Shown here piece after piece: positions 8,639 to 16,536 of a stretch of 64,000 nt of DNA; position 1 is the first letter of the stretch, and each line of letters opens with the position of its first letter. The stretch is from Pedobacter sp. ASV28 (GTDB lineage: Bacteria; Bacteroidota; Bacteroidia; Sphingobacteriales; Sphingobacteriaceae): assembly GCF_016428855.1 (NCBI RefSeq), contig NZ_JAELTN010000018.1, forward strand, positions 16,015 to 80,014. The letters are read 5' to 3'. The notes beneath the pieces were generated by a model, which worked only from the letters and a program-made list of their open reading frames with translations, had not been told where the DNA came from and ran no database searches. The position numbers and the translations under genes were made by a program.

Positions 8639-10020
8639 AGTTCATAGCTTACCCCACGTTCGGGCATTTCCACCTTATAGCCTTCTTCTGTTAAAGCTGT
8701 TGCAAAGCTGGCCATACTGTTGATTTCGCCATGTACTAAAAATACCTTTCTTAAATGCTCTGGTCTTTGTTGCCTAACTACTTCTAATAAATCATTATGG
8801 TCTCCATGGCCACTCAATAAATCTGTCTTTTCGATTTTGGCGTATACCATTAAATCACGATTTCTGAGGCGTATAATCGGGTCTCCACGTAAAAGTCTAT
8901 CGCCAAGGGTGCCTTTTGCACAATAACCGATGAATAAAATGGTGCAATAATAGTTTTGTATGTTGTAATATAAGTGGTCTTGTATTCGTCCCCCCTCTAG
9001 CATTCCGGCAGATGAAATAATAATACAGGGCTCAAGATAATTGCTTGCCGCTAGGCTCTCTTTTTGCGTTTGCAGATAAGTAAGGTTATCAAATTCAAAT
9101 TCGTCACCATTTTTTTGGTAAAAATCTTTGGCCTCTTCGCTAACATATTGTTGGTGCTTTCTATAGATCGCCGTAGCCATATTGGCCAGCGGACTGTCCA
9201 CAAAGACTTTTACTTTAGGAAGTAAGCCGTCGCTAAAAATCTTGTTGAGCGTAAATATCAACGATTGTGTTCTTCCTATGCTAAAAGCAGGGATAATTAG
9301 CCTGCCTGGATTTTTAATACAGGTCTCCTCAATCACTTCAATCAGCGTGTCTGTTAGCGAAGCATCTTTACTGTGCAGTCGGCCACCGTAGGTAGATTCG
9401 CATACTAGATAATCCACTTCAGGTAATGGCTGTGGGTCAACAAGTACAGGGTAGTTTTTTCTGCCAATATCTCCTGTAAATGCAATTTTTGTGTTTTTTC
9501 CGCCTTCATTTATGCTTAAAATAGCCGCTGCGGCACCTAGCAAGTGTCCTACGGGAGAAAAAGTAAGCTCAATATCTCCATTAATTTTAAAGGGTTTGTT
9601 AAAGCCAAGGGTTATAAACCTATCCATGGTCTCCATTACATGCTTTTGTAGGTATAATGGTTGTGGGCCACTGTGGTGTTTTTTCCTGCTTTTATGTCTT
9701 TTCTGTTTTCCCAAGAAAATATTGACGGAATCGAAAAGCAAAATCTCGGCAAGGTCGGCAGTTGGCCCAGTGCATAATATTTGTCCGTTGTATCCCATTC
9801 TTATTAAGGTGGGAAGATTGCCAGAATGATCTATATGTGCATGTGTTAAAATGACGAGGTCTATATCGGCAGGATGAAAAGGGAAATAGCTATTCTGTTC
9901 CTGATACGTTCCTTTCTCGTAATCCAACCCACAATCTATTAAGATCTTGCTCCGCTCTGTTTCTAAAAGGTGCATGCTGCCTGTAACTTGTTGAGCAGCA
10001 CCCCAAATGGTTAATTTCAT
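8635..10020 (-). CDS. Metallo-beta-lactamase/beta-CASP RNA-processing nuclease
   Basis: 461 residues, the normal length for this family. The metal-binding motif HAHIDH is at residues 60-65, an FTGDIG block lies near 180, and the beta-CASP region (PAFSIGRTQ, ISSAGMLEGG) is followed by the C-terminal histidine motif VHGE. Relatives are zinc-dependent RNA exo- or endonucleases of the CPSF-73/YsgD type; the target here is unknown. It converges on porP/sprF with stop codons sharing four bases. Confidence 0.88.
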   Translation of the reverse strand: MKLTIWGAAQQVTGSMHLLETERSKILIDCGLDYEKGTYQEQNSYFPFHPADIDLVILTHAHIDHSGNLPTLIRMGYNGQILCTGPTADLAEILLFDSVNIFLGKQKRHKSRKKHHSGPQPLYLQKHVMETMDRFITLGFNKPFKINGDIELTFSPVGHLLGAAAAILSINEGGKNTKIAFTGDIGRKNYPVLVDPQPLPEVDYLVCESTYGGRLHSKDASLTDTLIEVIEETCIKNPGRLIIPAFSIGRTQSLIFTLNKIFSDGLLPKVKVFVDSPLANMATAIYRKHQQYVSEEAKDFYQKNGDEFEFDNLTYLQTQKESLAASNYLEPCIIISSAGMLEGGRIQDHLYYNIQNYYCTILFIGYCAKGTLGDRLLRGDPIIRLRNRDLMVYAKIEKTDLLSGHGDHNDLLEVVRQQRPEHLRKVFLVHGEINSMASFATALTEEGYKVEMPERGVSYEL

Positions 10021-10347
10021 GAATTGAAATAAAATATAAGCTTACAATATATGTTTTTTTGTATTTAATAACCGACAATTTGATGAAGCTTTTTATTAAT
10101 CACTTTAATGAAACCGTAGGCCACTTAATTAATTTACTAACAATCAGGCTACACCTTGATGATGATTTAAATCTGTAGTTTAGCATTTTGATATGGTACT
10201 TTAAATGCTTTTTGAAAGACATTTTGTATGGTGTTTTAAAATTTTTGAATGTAAAAGTGTTGTTTTTATAGCCGGTTTAATCTAATTGTCATTTGTTTTT
10301 GGCACAATTTTTTAGAATGTATAACTTATACCATAAAAAGGAAAGTT
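10021..10347. other. 327-bp intergenic region between divergent genes
   Basis: No coding frame. AT-rich. The only motif I see is TTGGCAC at 10299-10305, which resembles a sigma-54 -24 half, but the expected GC at 10313-10314 reads TA, so I do not call a promoter. The ATG of the next gene is 43 bp further on. Confidence 0.3.
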
Positions 10348-10824
10348 ATGAAAAAGATATTCACAGTAGTTGCACTTGCAGTAGTTTTGGCCTCTTGTGG
10401 GAAAAGTGCAAAACAGGAAGCTTTGGAAAAACAGCAGGCTTTAACGGCCATAAAAGATAGTTTGAAATTAGATAGTTTTAAACGTGCAGAAGCTGAAAAT
10501 GAAAAAATAAAACAAGACGAACAACATATAGCTGAGCTTGCTGCAGCGAAACGTAGCGCTGCTTCAGCGGCCTACTCTTCTAGTGGTACGGTAACTAACT
10601 CATCGGCAGGACAGACCACTACACAGGCCAATAAGAAAAAAGGTTGGAGTGATGCGGCTAAAGGTACGGTCATAGGCGCGGGGGTAGGTGCATTGACAGG
10701 TGTCTTGATTGATAAAAAAGATGGTCGTGGAGCAATTATAGGAGGCTTGACCGGTGCTGGTGCTGGCTATGTTATAGGCAGGGCTGAAGATAGAAAAAGT
10801 GGTCGAGTGCAGAAAAAACAATAA
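10348..10824 (+). CDS. Glycine-zipper lipoprotein
   Basis: 158 residues. Signal peptide with lipobox VLASC (Cys17). Residues about 20-75 are charged and helical (KQEALEKQQALTAIKD), then a Ser/Thr-rich linker, then a glycine zipper at about 103-145 with two GxxxG-rich hydrophobic stretches (GTVIGAGVGALTG and IIGGLTGAGAGYVIG) split by DKKDGRG. This matches YMGG/glycine-zipper envelope lipoproteins, thought to insert a hairpin in the outer membrane. A purine-rich AAAAAGGAAAG lies just upstream of the ATG. Confidence 0.75.
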   Translation: MKKIFTVVALAVVLASCGKSAKQEALEKQQALTAIKDSLKLDSFKRAEAENEKIKQDEQHIAELAAAKRSAASAAYSSSGTVTNSSAGQTTTQANKKKGWSDAAKGTVIGAGVGALTGVLIDKKDGRGAIIGGLTGAGAGYVIGRAEDRKSGRVQKKQ

Positions 10825-10983
10825 TTCCATCATATATGATGAATGTCCATGATTTTTACAGATTATGGGCATTTTTATTGAATAAGAATTAATTTCAAAA
10901 GAATAATGAGAAACATTTACAGATAAATAGTGTTTTAAAATTACAATAAAGCATGTTACTTTGTTGTGTAAAACTAAAGCTTT

Positions 10984-11361
10984 ATGAAAACCAATCTTAT
11001 AGAAATTTTCCAATCCATACGGGCCGTGATGCAACCTTATGAAACATTGGGGTTGAATGCCAGGTTAAGCTCAGATACTGTTTATGAGTTGTGGAGTGAA
11101 AGAAATGTAATGATTGATGGCCAGAAAAAAAATGAACTCTATTTTGCTGGACTTAAAATATTAAAAAATCATGTTGGATTTTATTTTATGCCAGTACATC
11201 AAACCTCAGAAATCAAGGTGGTTTTCCATCCTTCGCTATTTAAACTATTAAAAGGATTATCTTGCTTTCAAATTAATAAACTGGATGATGCATTATTAGA
11301 GCAGATCGCCGATGCTTTAGACAAAGGTTTTAAAATATATAAAAAGAACGAGTGGGTTTAA
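10984..11361 (+). CDS. DUF1801 domain protein
   Basis: 125 residues matching the DUF1801 pattern: VGFYFMPVH in the middle, LLKGLSCFQINKLDD, then the C-terminal helix LDKGFKIYKKNEWV. The function of the family is unknown. A partial -7 box TTACTTTG (10956-10963) lies 20 bp upstream. It heads a run of overlapping genes: the next starts 10 bp before this stop, and that one overlaps miaA by 1 bp. Confidence 0.7.
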   Translation: MKTNLIEIFQSIRAVMQPYETLGLNARLSSDTVYELWSERNVMIDGQKKNELYFAGLKILKNHVGFYFMPVHQTSEIKVVFHPSLFKLLKGLSCFQINKLDDALLEQIADALDKGFKIYKKNEWV

Positions 11362-12203
11362 ATCCTTTATTTCAAGAAGATTTCTTTCTGAACTTACAAA
11401 ATGAATATCATTCTGTAAGTATGGTAGAGGTAGAACCATTTTATATCATTGATATTAAAAAGATCGTGTTTGTACACTTGGTACCCTTGGATAATCTATT
11501 TCTGCCTGAGCAGTTGCTGTCGCTACAGACAAAGTATCAGGAAAGAGGCTTGTTGTTGGTGCATTTATGGGAGGATGTCTGGTTTTCCAAAAGAGAACAG
11601 GTATTAAGTAGAATTAGATCCTTTTGTGGCCATAACAAAAGCTTGTATGCCCGGAAAACTGAGATCATTGCATTGGATCAAAAGCAAACCTCAGTCTTTC
11701 TGAACGAAAATCACTTACAGGGATACGTAAAGGCAAAATATAATTACGGAATAACCCTTAATGGTAATTTGGTTGCTGTTGGATGCTTCAGTCATGTTCG
11801 ACCCATGAAAAGTAAGGGGGTGGCCTACCAGTCGGCTGAATTGGTACGTTTTGCTACGAAATCTGGCTATACGATAATAGGTGGCCTAAGTAAGCTGATA
11901 AAATATTTCCTGCAACAAGTTCAGGTCAATGACCTGATGACTTATGCCGATAGAGATTGGTCCTTAGGTAAAGGATATCATAAATTGGGCTTTAGGCAGT
12001 CTGATATCACACCTCCAGCTTTTTTATATGTAGAGATAAAAACATTGAACAGGTATTTTCCTCATCGTTTGCCTAAAGAAATTCTTAATGCCTATCAAGC
12101 ACAAAATATTTTAAATTTGGATGATTTTATACTACAAAGAGGCTTTGTGAAATTATTTAATACGGGGAATCTTAAATATCATCTTTATACTAACAACGAT
12201 TAA
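11352..12203 (+). CDS. Vsr-like/GNAT-like fusion resembling phage homing-endonuclease proteins
   Basis: 283 residues from a GTG start overlapping the previous gene by 10 bp; an ATG at 11421 (residue 24) is an alternative. Residues about 66-90 (LLLVHLWEDVWFSKREQVLSRI) match the end of Vsr-like PD-(D/E)XK nuclease domains. Residues 110-230 look like a GNAT-type fold (ITLNGNLVAVGCFS, ELVRFATKSG, IGGLSKLIKYF, MTYADRDWSLGKGYHKLGF). The end GFVKLFNTGNLKY resembles the terminal motif of phage Hef-like endonucleases. The EYDG-type catalytic block expected before the Vsr tail is missing, so nuclease activity is doubtful. The actual function is unknown. Confidence 0.5.
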   Translation: MGLNPLFQEDFFLNLQNEYHSVSMVEVEPFYIIDIKKIVFVHLVPLDNLFLPEQLLSLQTKYQERGLLLVHLWEDVWFSKREQVLSRIRSFCGHNKSLYARKTEIIALDQKQTSVFLNENHLQGYVKAKYNYGITLNGNLVAVGCFSHVRPMKSKGVAYQSAELVRFATKSGYTIIGGLSKLIKYFLQQVQVNDLMTYADRDWSLGKGYHKLGFRQSDITPPAFLYVEIKTLNRYFPHRLPKEILNAYQAQNILNLDDFILQRGFVKLFNTGNLKYHLYTNND

Positions 12204-13138
12204 TGTCTGAAAAGAACCTATTGATCATATTAGGTGCTACTGCATCTGGGAAAACCAACTTGGCGGCTTATTTGGCCCATCGGTTTAATGGCGAAATTAT
12301 CAGTGCAGATAGTAGACAGGTTTTTAGAGGTATGGATATTGGTACGGGAAAAGATTTGGGTGAATACCGGGTGGGAGAAATTAATATTCCCTATCATTTG
12401 ATTGATATTAAAGATGCAGGAGAGCGTTACCAAGTAAATGCCTTTAAAAATGATTTTTATCAAGCTTTTGAGCATATAAAAGCAAAAAATAAATTGCCTA
12501 TTTTATGCGGAGGCACAGGGATGTACATTCATAGTATTTTACAGAATCATGAGCTTACCGCTGTTCCAGTTAATTTTGATTTAAGGCAAGAATTACAATT
12601 GCTAAGTAAGGATGATTTACAAAAAAGATTAAATGCTTATCCAGAACATTTAAGAAAACATGCTGATTATAGCTCATTAAAAAGATTAGTTAGAGCAATA
12701 GAAATTGCTGATTTTTTGAGTTATAATGATCTTGATGTTGAAGAAAGAGCAAAATTGGTTCCTGTTGTGATTGGTTTAGTGAACAAAGTAGAAATACGCC
12801 GAAAAAAAATTATCGAACGCTTAGACTATAGGTTGGCCAATGGACTGATAGAAGAGGTTGAACTGCTGCTAAAAAAAGGAGTAAGTGAAGATATGATCAA
12901 TTTCTATGGCTTGGAATATAAGTTTGTAATGGCGCACCTAAATGGAACATTGAGTTTGGCTGCCTTAAAAGAACGTTTAGGGGTGGCTATTTGTCAGTTT
13001 GCCAAACGACAGATGACCTTTTTTAGAAAGATGGAAAAAGATGGAGTACAAATTAATTGGATAACGGTAGACGATGATAAGAGGCTTTCAAAAAATATGG
13101 CTGAACAGCTTATACAGCATGAATTTGATTTAAAATAA
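12203..13138 (+). CDS. miaA: tRNA dimethylallyltransferase MiaA
   Basis: 311 residues. The P-loop GATASGKT is at 11-18, then the substrate signature ISADSRQVFRGMDIGTGK and the block ILCGGTGMYIHSIL. MiaA transfers a dimethylallyl group to A37 of tRNAs reading UNN codons, the first step towards ms2i6A. The ATG overlaps the upstream TAA (TAATG), indicating translational coupling to the Vsr/GNAT protein. The insert domain is shorter than in Escherichia coli; Bacteroidota often carry two MiaA copies, and this may be the divergent one. Confidence 0.92.
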   Translation: MSEKNLLIILGATASGKTNLAAYLAHRFNGEIISADSRQVFRGMDIGTGKDLGEYRVGEINIPYHLIDIKDAGERYQVNAFKNDFYQAFEHIKAKNKLPILCGGTGMYIHSILQNHELTAVPVNFDLRQELQLLSKDDLQKRLNAYPEHLRKHADYSSLKRLVRAIEIADFLSYNDLDVEERAKLVPVVIGLVNKVEIRRKKIIERLDYRLANGLIEEVELLLKKGVSEDMINFYGLEYKFVMAHLNGTLSLAALKERLGVAICQFAKRQMTFFRKMEKDGVQINWITVDDDKRLSKNMAEQLIQHEFDLK

Positions 13139-13153
13139 TTGCATCTTCGTGCT

Positions 13154-14281
13154 ATGGATAAAAAAGTAAAACCAATTATTAAGTGGACTGGAGGGAAGTA
13201 CAGGGAATTTACTTTATTCAAGGACTATATTCCTGCTTTTGAACGTTATATAGAGCCATTTTTTGGAGGGGGGGGCGTATTCTTTGCCCTACAACCTAAA
13301 ACAGAAGCCATCATAAATGATAAAAGCAGTGATTTAATTAAATTCTATAAGCATATAAACAATAGTGAATTTAAAGATAAAATCTATGAGTATGCAGATG
13401 CCTGGGAAGAAATGACCGGGTTGTGTGATGAGCTATGGGAGGACTGTGCACCAGCGTTTACCACTTTTATAAAACAAGAAAAGGACCTTATAGCTTTTCA
13501 AGAGAAGTTTACAACAGCCATTCCTATACGTATATCTAAATATAAAGCCATAAATTCTGAAGATTTTATGGTTGATAAACTGTTGTTTATGAAGTTTTTA
13601 ATTGGAAGTATATCAGATAAGGCTTTACGTATTCGGCGCATCTGTGAGAAAGAAAAGCGCATATTCAATACCTCAGAATTAAAAGATCATTTTCATACCG
13701 GATTAAAAAGTGGCATGTATCTTTTTTTTAGAAATTTAATGAATAGGGCTTTTCATGGAGACATTTCAATTTCTGAGCCTAAATCAGCTGCCAATTGGTA
13801 CTTTGTTAGGGAGTTTTGTTATGCTGCTATGTTTAGGTACAATGCCAAGGGCGAATTTAATATACCATACGGAGGAATAGCTTATAACAACAAGAATTTT
13901 AGACAAAAGGCCGATCTGATTTTTGAAGAGGCTACCCAAAAACTTTTCGAACGTACCGAAATCTTTAACCAGGATTTCGAAAAACTGTTGAATGATCTTA
14001 CCTTAACTCCAACCGATTTTATTTTTTTAGATCCGCCATATGATAGTGAATTTTCTGAATACGACCAGAATGCTTTTACTAAGGACGACCAAAAACGTTT
14101 AGCCAGATTTCTGATTAATTGTGCGGCAAAATGGATGGTAGTGATTAAGGAAACAAAATATATTCGTGAAATATATTCTGATTCTCGGGTTAAAATGCTA
14201 ACTTTTGGAAAACATTATACTTATAATGTGAGAGGACGAAATGATAGAAAAGTGACACATTTAATCATTACCAATTATTAA
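13154..14281 (+). CDS. D12-class (Dam-type) DNA adenine N6-methyltransferase
   Basis: 375 residues from the ATG at 13154, the natural start just before IIKWTGGKYR. The SAM-binding block is KWTGGK (10-15) with FFGGGGVFF (36-44), and the catalytic motif DPPY is at 293-296, the order seen in Dam, DpnM and EcoRV methylases. The middle (about 85-215) is longer than in Dam and should hold the target-recognition domain. It starts 15 bp after miaA. The PD-(D/E)XK gene follows on the same strand 102 bp later, so it is probably the protective half of a restriction-modification pair. Confidence 0.88.
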   Translation: MDKKVKPIIKWTGGKYREFTLFKDYIPAFERYIEPFFGGGGVFFALQPKTEAIINDKSSDLIKFYKHINNSEFKDKIYEYADAWEEMTGLCDELWEDCAPAFTTFIKQEKDLIAFQEKFTTAIPIRISKYKAINSEDFMVDKLLFMKFLIGSISDKALRIRRICEKEKRIFNTSELKDHFHTGLKSGMYLFFRNLMNRAFHGDISISEPKSAANWYFVREFCYAAMFRYNAKGEFNIPYGGIAYNNKNFRQKADLIFEEATQKLFERTEIFNQDFEKLLNDLTLTPTDFIFLDPPYDSEFSEYDQNAFTKDDQKRLARFLINCAAKWMVVIKETKYIREIYSDSRVKMLTFGKHYTYNVRGRNDRKVTHLIITNY

Positions 14282-14335
14282 ATGATGAAGAAACTGCATG
14301 ATTCCCCACCTCATATGGGCATGGATAGATCATGA

Positions 14336-14343
14336 TACCTTCG
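14336..14343 (+). promoter_or_regulatory. -7 box (TAnnTTCG type) for the candidate endonuclease
   Basis: TACCTTCG matches TAnnTTTG with one T to C change and lies 40 bp upstream of the ATG at 14384. A related CATCTTCG lies at 13142-13149, just before the methyltransferase ATG, so the two genes may have separate but similar promoters. Confidence 0.35.
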
Positions 14344-14383
14344 TGTAAGGGTAAGACTTCATCAATATTGAAAAATAATACGG

Positions 14384-15001
14384 ATGAAAGAATACCTGCA
14401 AATAGAACCCTATGTTTTTAATTGCAATGATTGTCCAACTCCCTGTGACGGTCAAAGTAAGATGAATTATCAATTTGAAGATGATTTAAGCTTTTCTGAA
14501 TATTATGAACATCAATTGATTGGGTATGTCAATAAATCTACCTCTTTTTCAGCTTGTAAAACGACTGAGAAGGGATATCCCGATATTGAAGTAAAAGATA
14601 GGAAAGGCAAAATATTCTATATAGAAGTAAAAGTGCAACGCCGCACCTTTATGAGTATAGAAACAAAAATTCCATACAGCGGATTAAAACCTTCTGAAAC
14701 TGTAGCGCTTAATTTGAGCGATTTAGAACGGTATTTTGGACTAGAACAAGACCATAACCTTCAAATATTTATTTTTTGGGCATTGCTAAATCGTCCATGT
14801 GTACTAGGGGAAGAGGAAGCAAATTACTATTATCGTTTGGTTTCGGAGCTAAAACCCATATGGCAAAAAGAAGGCGATAAAAGAAAGTTTAGGCGAAAAA
14901 GTGGAAAGGGAGATGAAGTAGATGGAAAGCATAAAGGGGTTACGGTTAATTACCATTTTAGTTTAAAAGAATTAAAACTGTGGGATAAAAAGCTCTTTTA
15001 A
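14384..15001 (+). CDS. PD-(D/E)XK nuclease, candidate type II restriction endonuclease
   Basis: 205 residues. I do not recognise a named family, but the nuclease core is readable: Glu42 in YYEHQL on a first helix, P66-D67, then E81-V82-K83 13 residues later at the end of a beta strand (IFYIEVKVQRR). This is the classic PD-Xn-ExK arrangement. An N-terminal CNDCPTPC cluster (Cys14, 17, 21) could bind metal. The C-terminal quarter is very basic (KRKFRRKSGKG), suiting DNA binding. Its position after an adenine methyltransferase supports a restriction role; the target site cannot be read from sequence. Confidence 0.6.
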   Translation: MKEYLQIEPYVFNCNDCPTPCDGQSKMNYQFEDDLSFSEYYEHQLIGYVNKSTSFSACKTTEKGYPDIEVKDRKGKIFYIEVKVQRRTFMSIETKIPYSGLKPSETVALNLSDLERYFGLEQDHNLQIFIFWALLNRPCVLGEEEANYYYRLVSELKPIWQKEGDKRKFRRKSGKGDEVDGKHKGVTVNYHFSLKELKLWDKKLF

Positions 15002-15142
15002 CCTTTAATTGTTCATTTTTCTATACAGTTTGAGCTTCTAAAAATATTTCTGTAACAAAAGAAGCTACTATAGTTTTAAAAGCTTTAAGTTGTTGTTGTA
15101 TAGCGACTTGATAGTACTATTTGAGTGCTTTCAAAGTTGGCA

Positions 15143-15158
15143 TGGCATGCTGTTTGCT
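15143..15158 (+). promoter_or_regulatory. Predicted sigma-54 promoter for the outer-membrane protein gene
   Basis: TGGCATG, four bases, TTGCT: the -24 GG (15144-15145) and -12 GC (15156-15157) have the required 10-base spacing, and the flanks match TGGCAYG-N4-TTGCW. Transcription would start near 15169, giving a leader of about 60 nt to the ATG at 15229. It lies in a non-coding gap in the right orientation. Confidence 0.55.
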
Positions 15159-15228
15159 TATCTGTTTTCAATTGGTGGGATCATCAATCATAAAAAAATA
15201 ATAACAATAAAACTTAAAAGTAAGAAAA

Positions 15229-15735
15229 ATGAAAAAGTATACAAAAATCGTAGCCGTTGCAGCAGCTGCATTAGCTATATTCTTTACAACTAATGTAAAT
15301 GCTCAATCTGCACCAAAATTTGGTATTGGATTAAATGTAGGTGTTCCAACACAAACAGGGTATAGTTTTGCGATAGGAGGTGATATTCGTTATCAATTTG
15401 ATATTGATAAACAATTATCGGTTCCCTTAACAACAGGTTATACTAATATTTCCATTAAAGATACTTATGGTGGTGGTAGCTTTGGTTATATTCCTGTGAA
15501 AGCTGGTCTTAAGTATTTTTTTAATGAAACAGGAGCTGGAGTATATGGTTTAGGTGAGGTGGGAGCTGCTTTTGGCACCAACTCTGGTTCGGGAACCTCA
15601 TTTGTTTATTCACCTGTGGTGGGCTATGCATGGAGTAGCGGTCTTGACTTAGGTGTTAAGTATGAGGGGTTAACTAAAAGTGGGGCTAATAATGGCTATG
15701 TAGGCCTGAGATTGGCTTATGGTTTCAAACTTTAA
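15229..15735 (+). CDS. Outer-membrane beta-barrel protein
   Basis: 168 residues. The signal peptide ends NVNAQS (about 25). The body alternates Gly/aromatic beta strands (FGIGLNVGVP, IPVKAGLKYFF, GVYGLGEVGAAFG) and finishes YVGLRLAYGFKL with a terminal strand typical of outer-membrane barrels. It is about the size of an eight-stranded barrel of the OmpW/porin-like type. The ligand is unknown. It is monocistronic between the sigma-54-like promoter and a strong terminator. Confidence 0.75.
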   Translation: MKKYTKIVAVAAAALAIFFTTNVNAQSAPKFGIGLNVGVPTQTGYSFAIGGDIRYQFDIDKQLSVPLTTGYTNISIKDTYGGGSFGYIPVKAGLKYFFNETGAGVYGLGEVGAAFGTNSGSGTSFVYSPVVGYAWSSGLDLGVKYEGLTKSGANNGYVGLRLAYGFKL

Positions 15736-15778
15736 AGAACCAATGTGAAGAAATTATAATCAGAATATAATTTTACAG

Positions 15779-15808
15779 AGCCTCGATAATTTTATCGAGG
15801 CTTTTTTT
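15779..15808 (+). terminator. Intrinsic terminator after the outer-membrane protein gene
   Basis: AGCCTCGATAA (15779-15789) pairs with TTATCGAGGCT (15792-15802), followed by six more Ts. The tip will open to a normal loop. Confidence 0.92.
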
Positions 15809-15906
15809 GTGAATTTAGAATTATAAATGCTATTTTGAGCAAAAAACAAAACTTCTAATGATCGACTTTACTTTATTGAAATGTAAGGCCGTAAGAATTA
15901 TAAATA

Positions 15907-16443
15907 ATGCAAGTAAGAAATTATTTTGGCGTGGTTGCAATATCGATTTTAATGGCTTGCAACAGCACAAACAAATCAACAACCGCCACAGATACCCTGT
16001 CGGTTGAAAAAGTGGAGGGCAAGGTTGCTGACCTGCATATCGCTGACGAAAAACTTCAGACCATCTTCTCGGCCTATATCAAGCTAAAAGATGAACTTGT
16101 ATCAACAAATTTTGAAGCAGCTAAACCGGCCGCAACAACCTTGGCAACTTTATTAAAAGGCTATAATGGATGTGAAAATGCTGCCATTTTAACGCAGAAA
16201 ATAGCAACGGCAAAGGATATTGCAGCCCAACGAAAAGAATTCACGAGCTTAAATACGGAACTTGTTCCGGTATTTCAACATACAGTGCTTACTTCTGGAA
16301 CTATATATGTACAGCACTGCCCTATGGCCAACAAAGGAGATGGGGGAGATTGGCTGTCTACTGAAAAGAAAATCCAAAACCCATATTATGGGTCGGAAAT
16401 GATGGAGTGCGGAGCAGTAATAGCAGAGGTGAAAGCTAAATAA
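15907..16443 (+). CDS. DUF3347 domain lipoprotein
   Basis: 178 residues. Lipobox ILMAC (Cys18). A helical DUF3347 domain spans about 45-178, with the diagnostic end YVQHCPMANKGDGGDWLS and NPYYGSEMMECG. The HCPM and ECG cysteines suggest metal handling; DUF3347 occurs with copper-efflux membrane-fusion proteins and alone in Bacteroidota. No copper genes flank it, so the metal link is family knowledge only. Confidence 0.8.
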   Translation: MQVRNYFGVVAISILMACNSTNKSTTATDTLSVEKVEGKVADLHIADEKLQTIFSAYIKLKDELVSTNFEAAKPAATTLATLLKGYNGCENAAILTQKIATAKDIAAQRKEFTSLNTELVPVFQHTVLTSGTIYVQHCPMANKGDGGDWLSTEKKIQNPYYGSEMMECGAVIAEVKAK

Positions 16444-16536
16444 TACAGGCAAAAATGTAACAACTATGTATCCGTATGGAGCATAAATTTTTATAATCAG
16501 AAATAACTACTTATACTTATATAAAATTTTAAATAT

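Noticed and set aside
10299..10315. Sigma-54 promoter before the glycine-zipper lipoprotein
   Set aside because: The -24 half fits (TTGGCAC), but the -12 GC is replaced by TA.
10828..10841. Palindrome CATCATATATGATG after the lipoprotein gene as a terminator
   Set aside because: The stem is AT-rich and short, and the T run follows too late.
15090..15293. 67-codon frame overlapping the start of the outer-membrane protein gene
   Set aside because: It runs over the sigma-54 site and the real start in another frame and has no family match.
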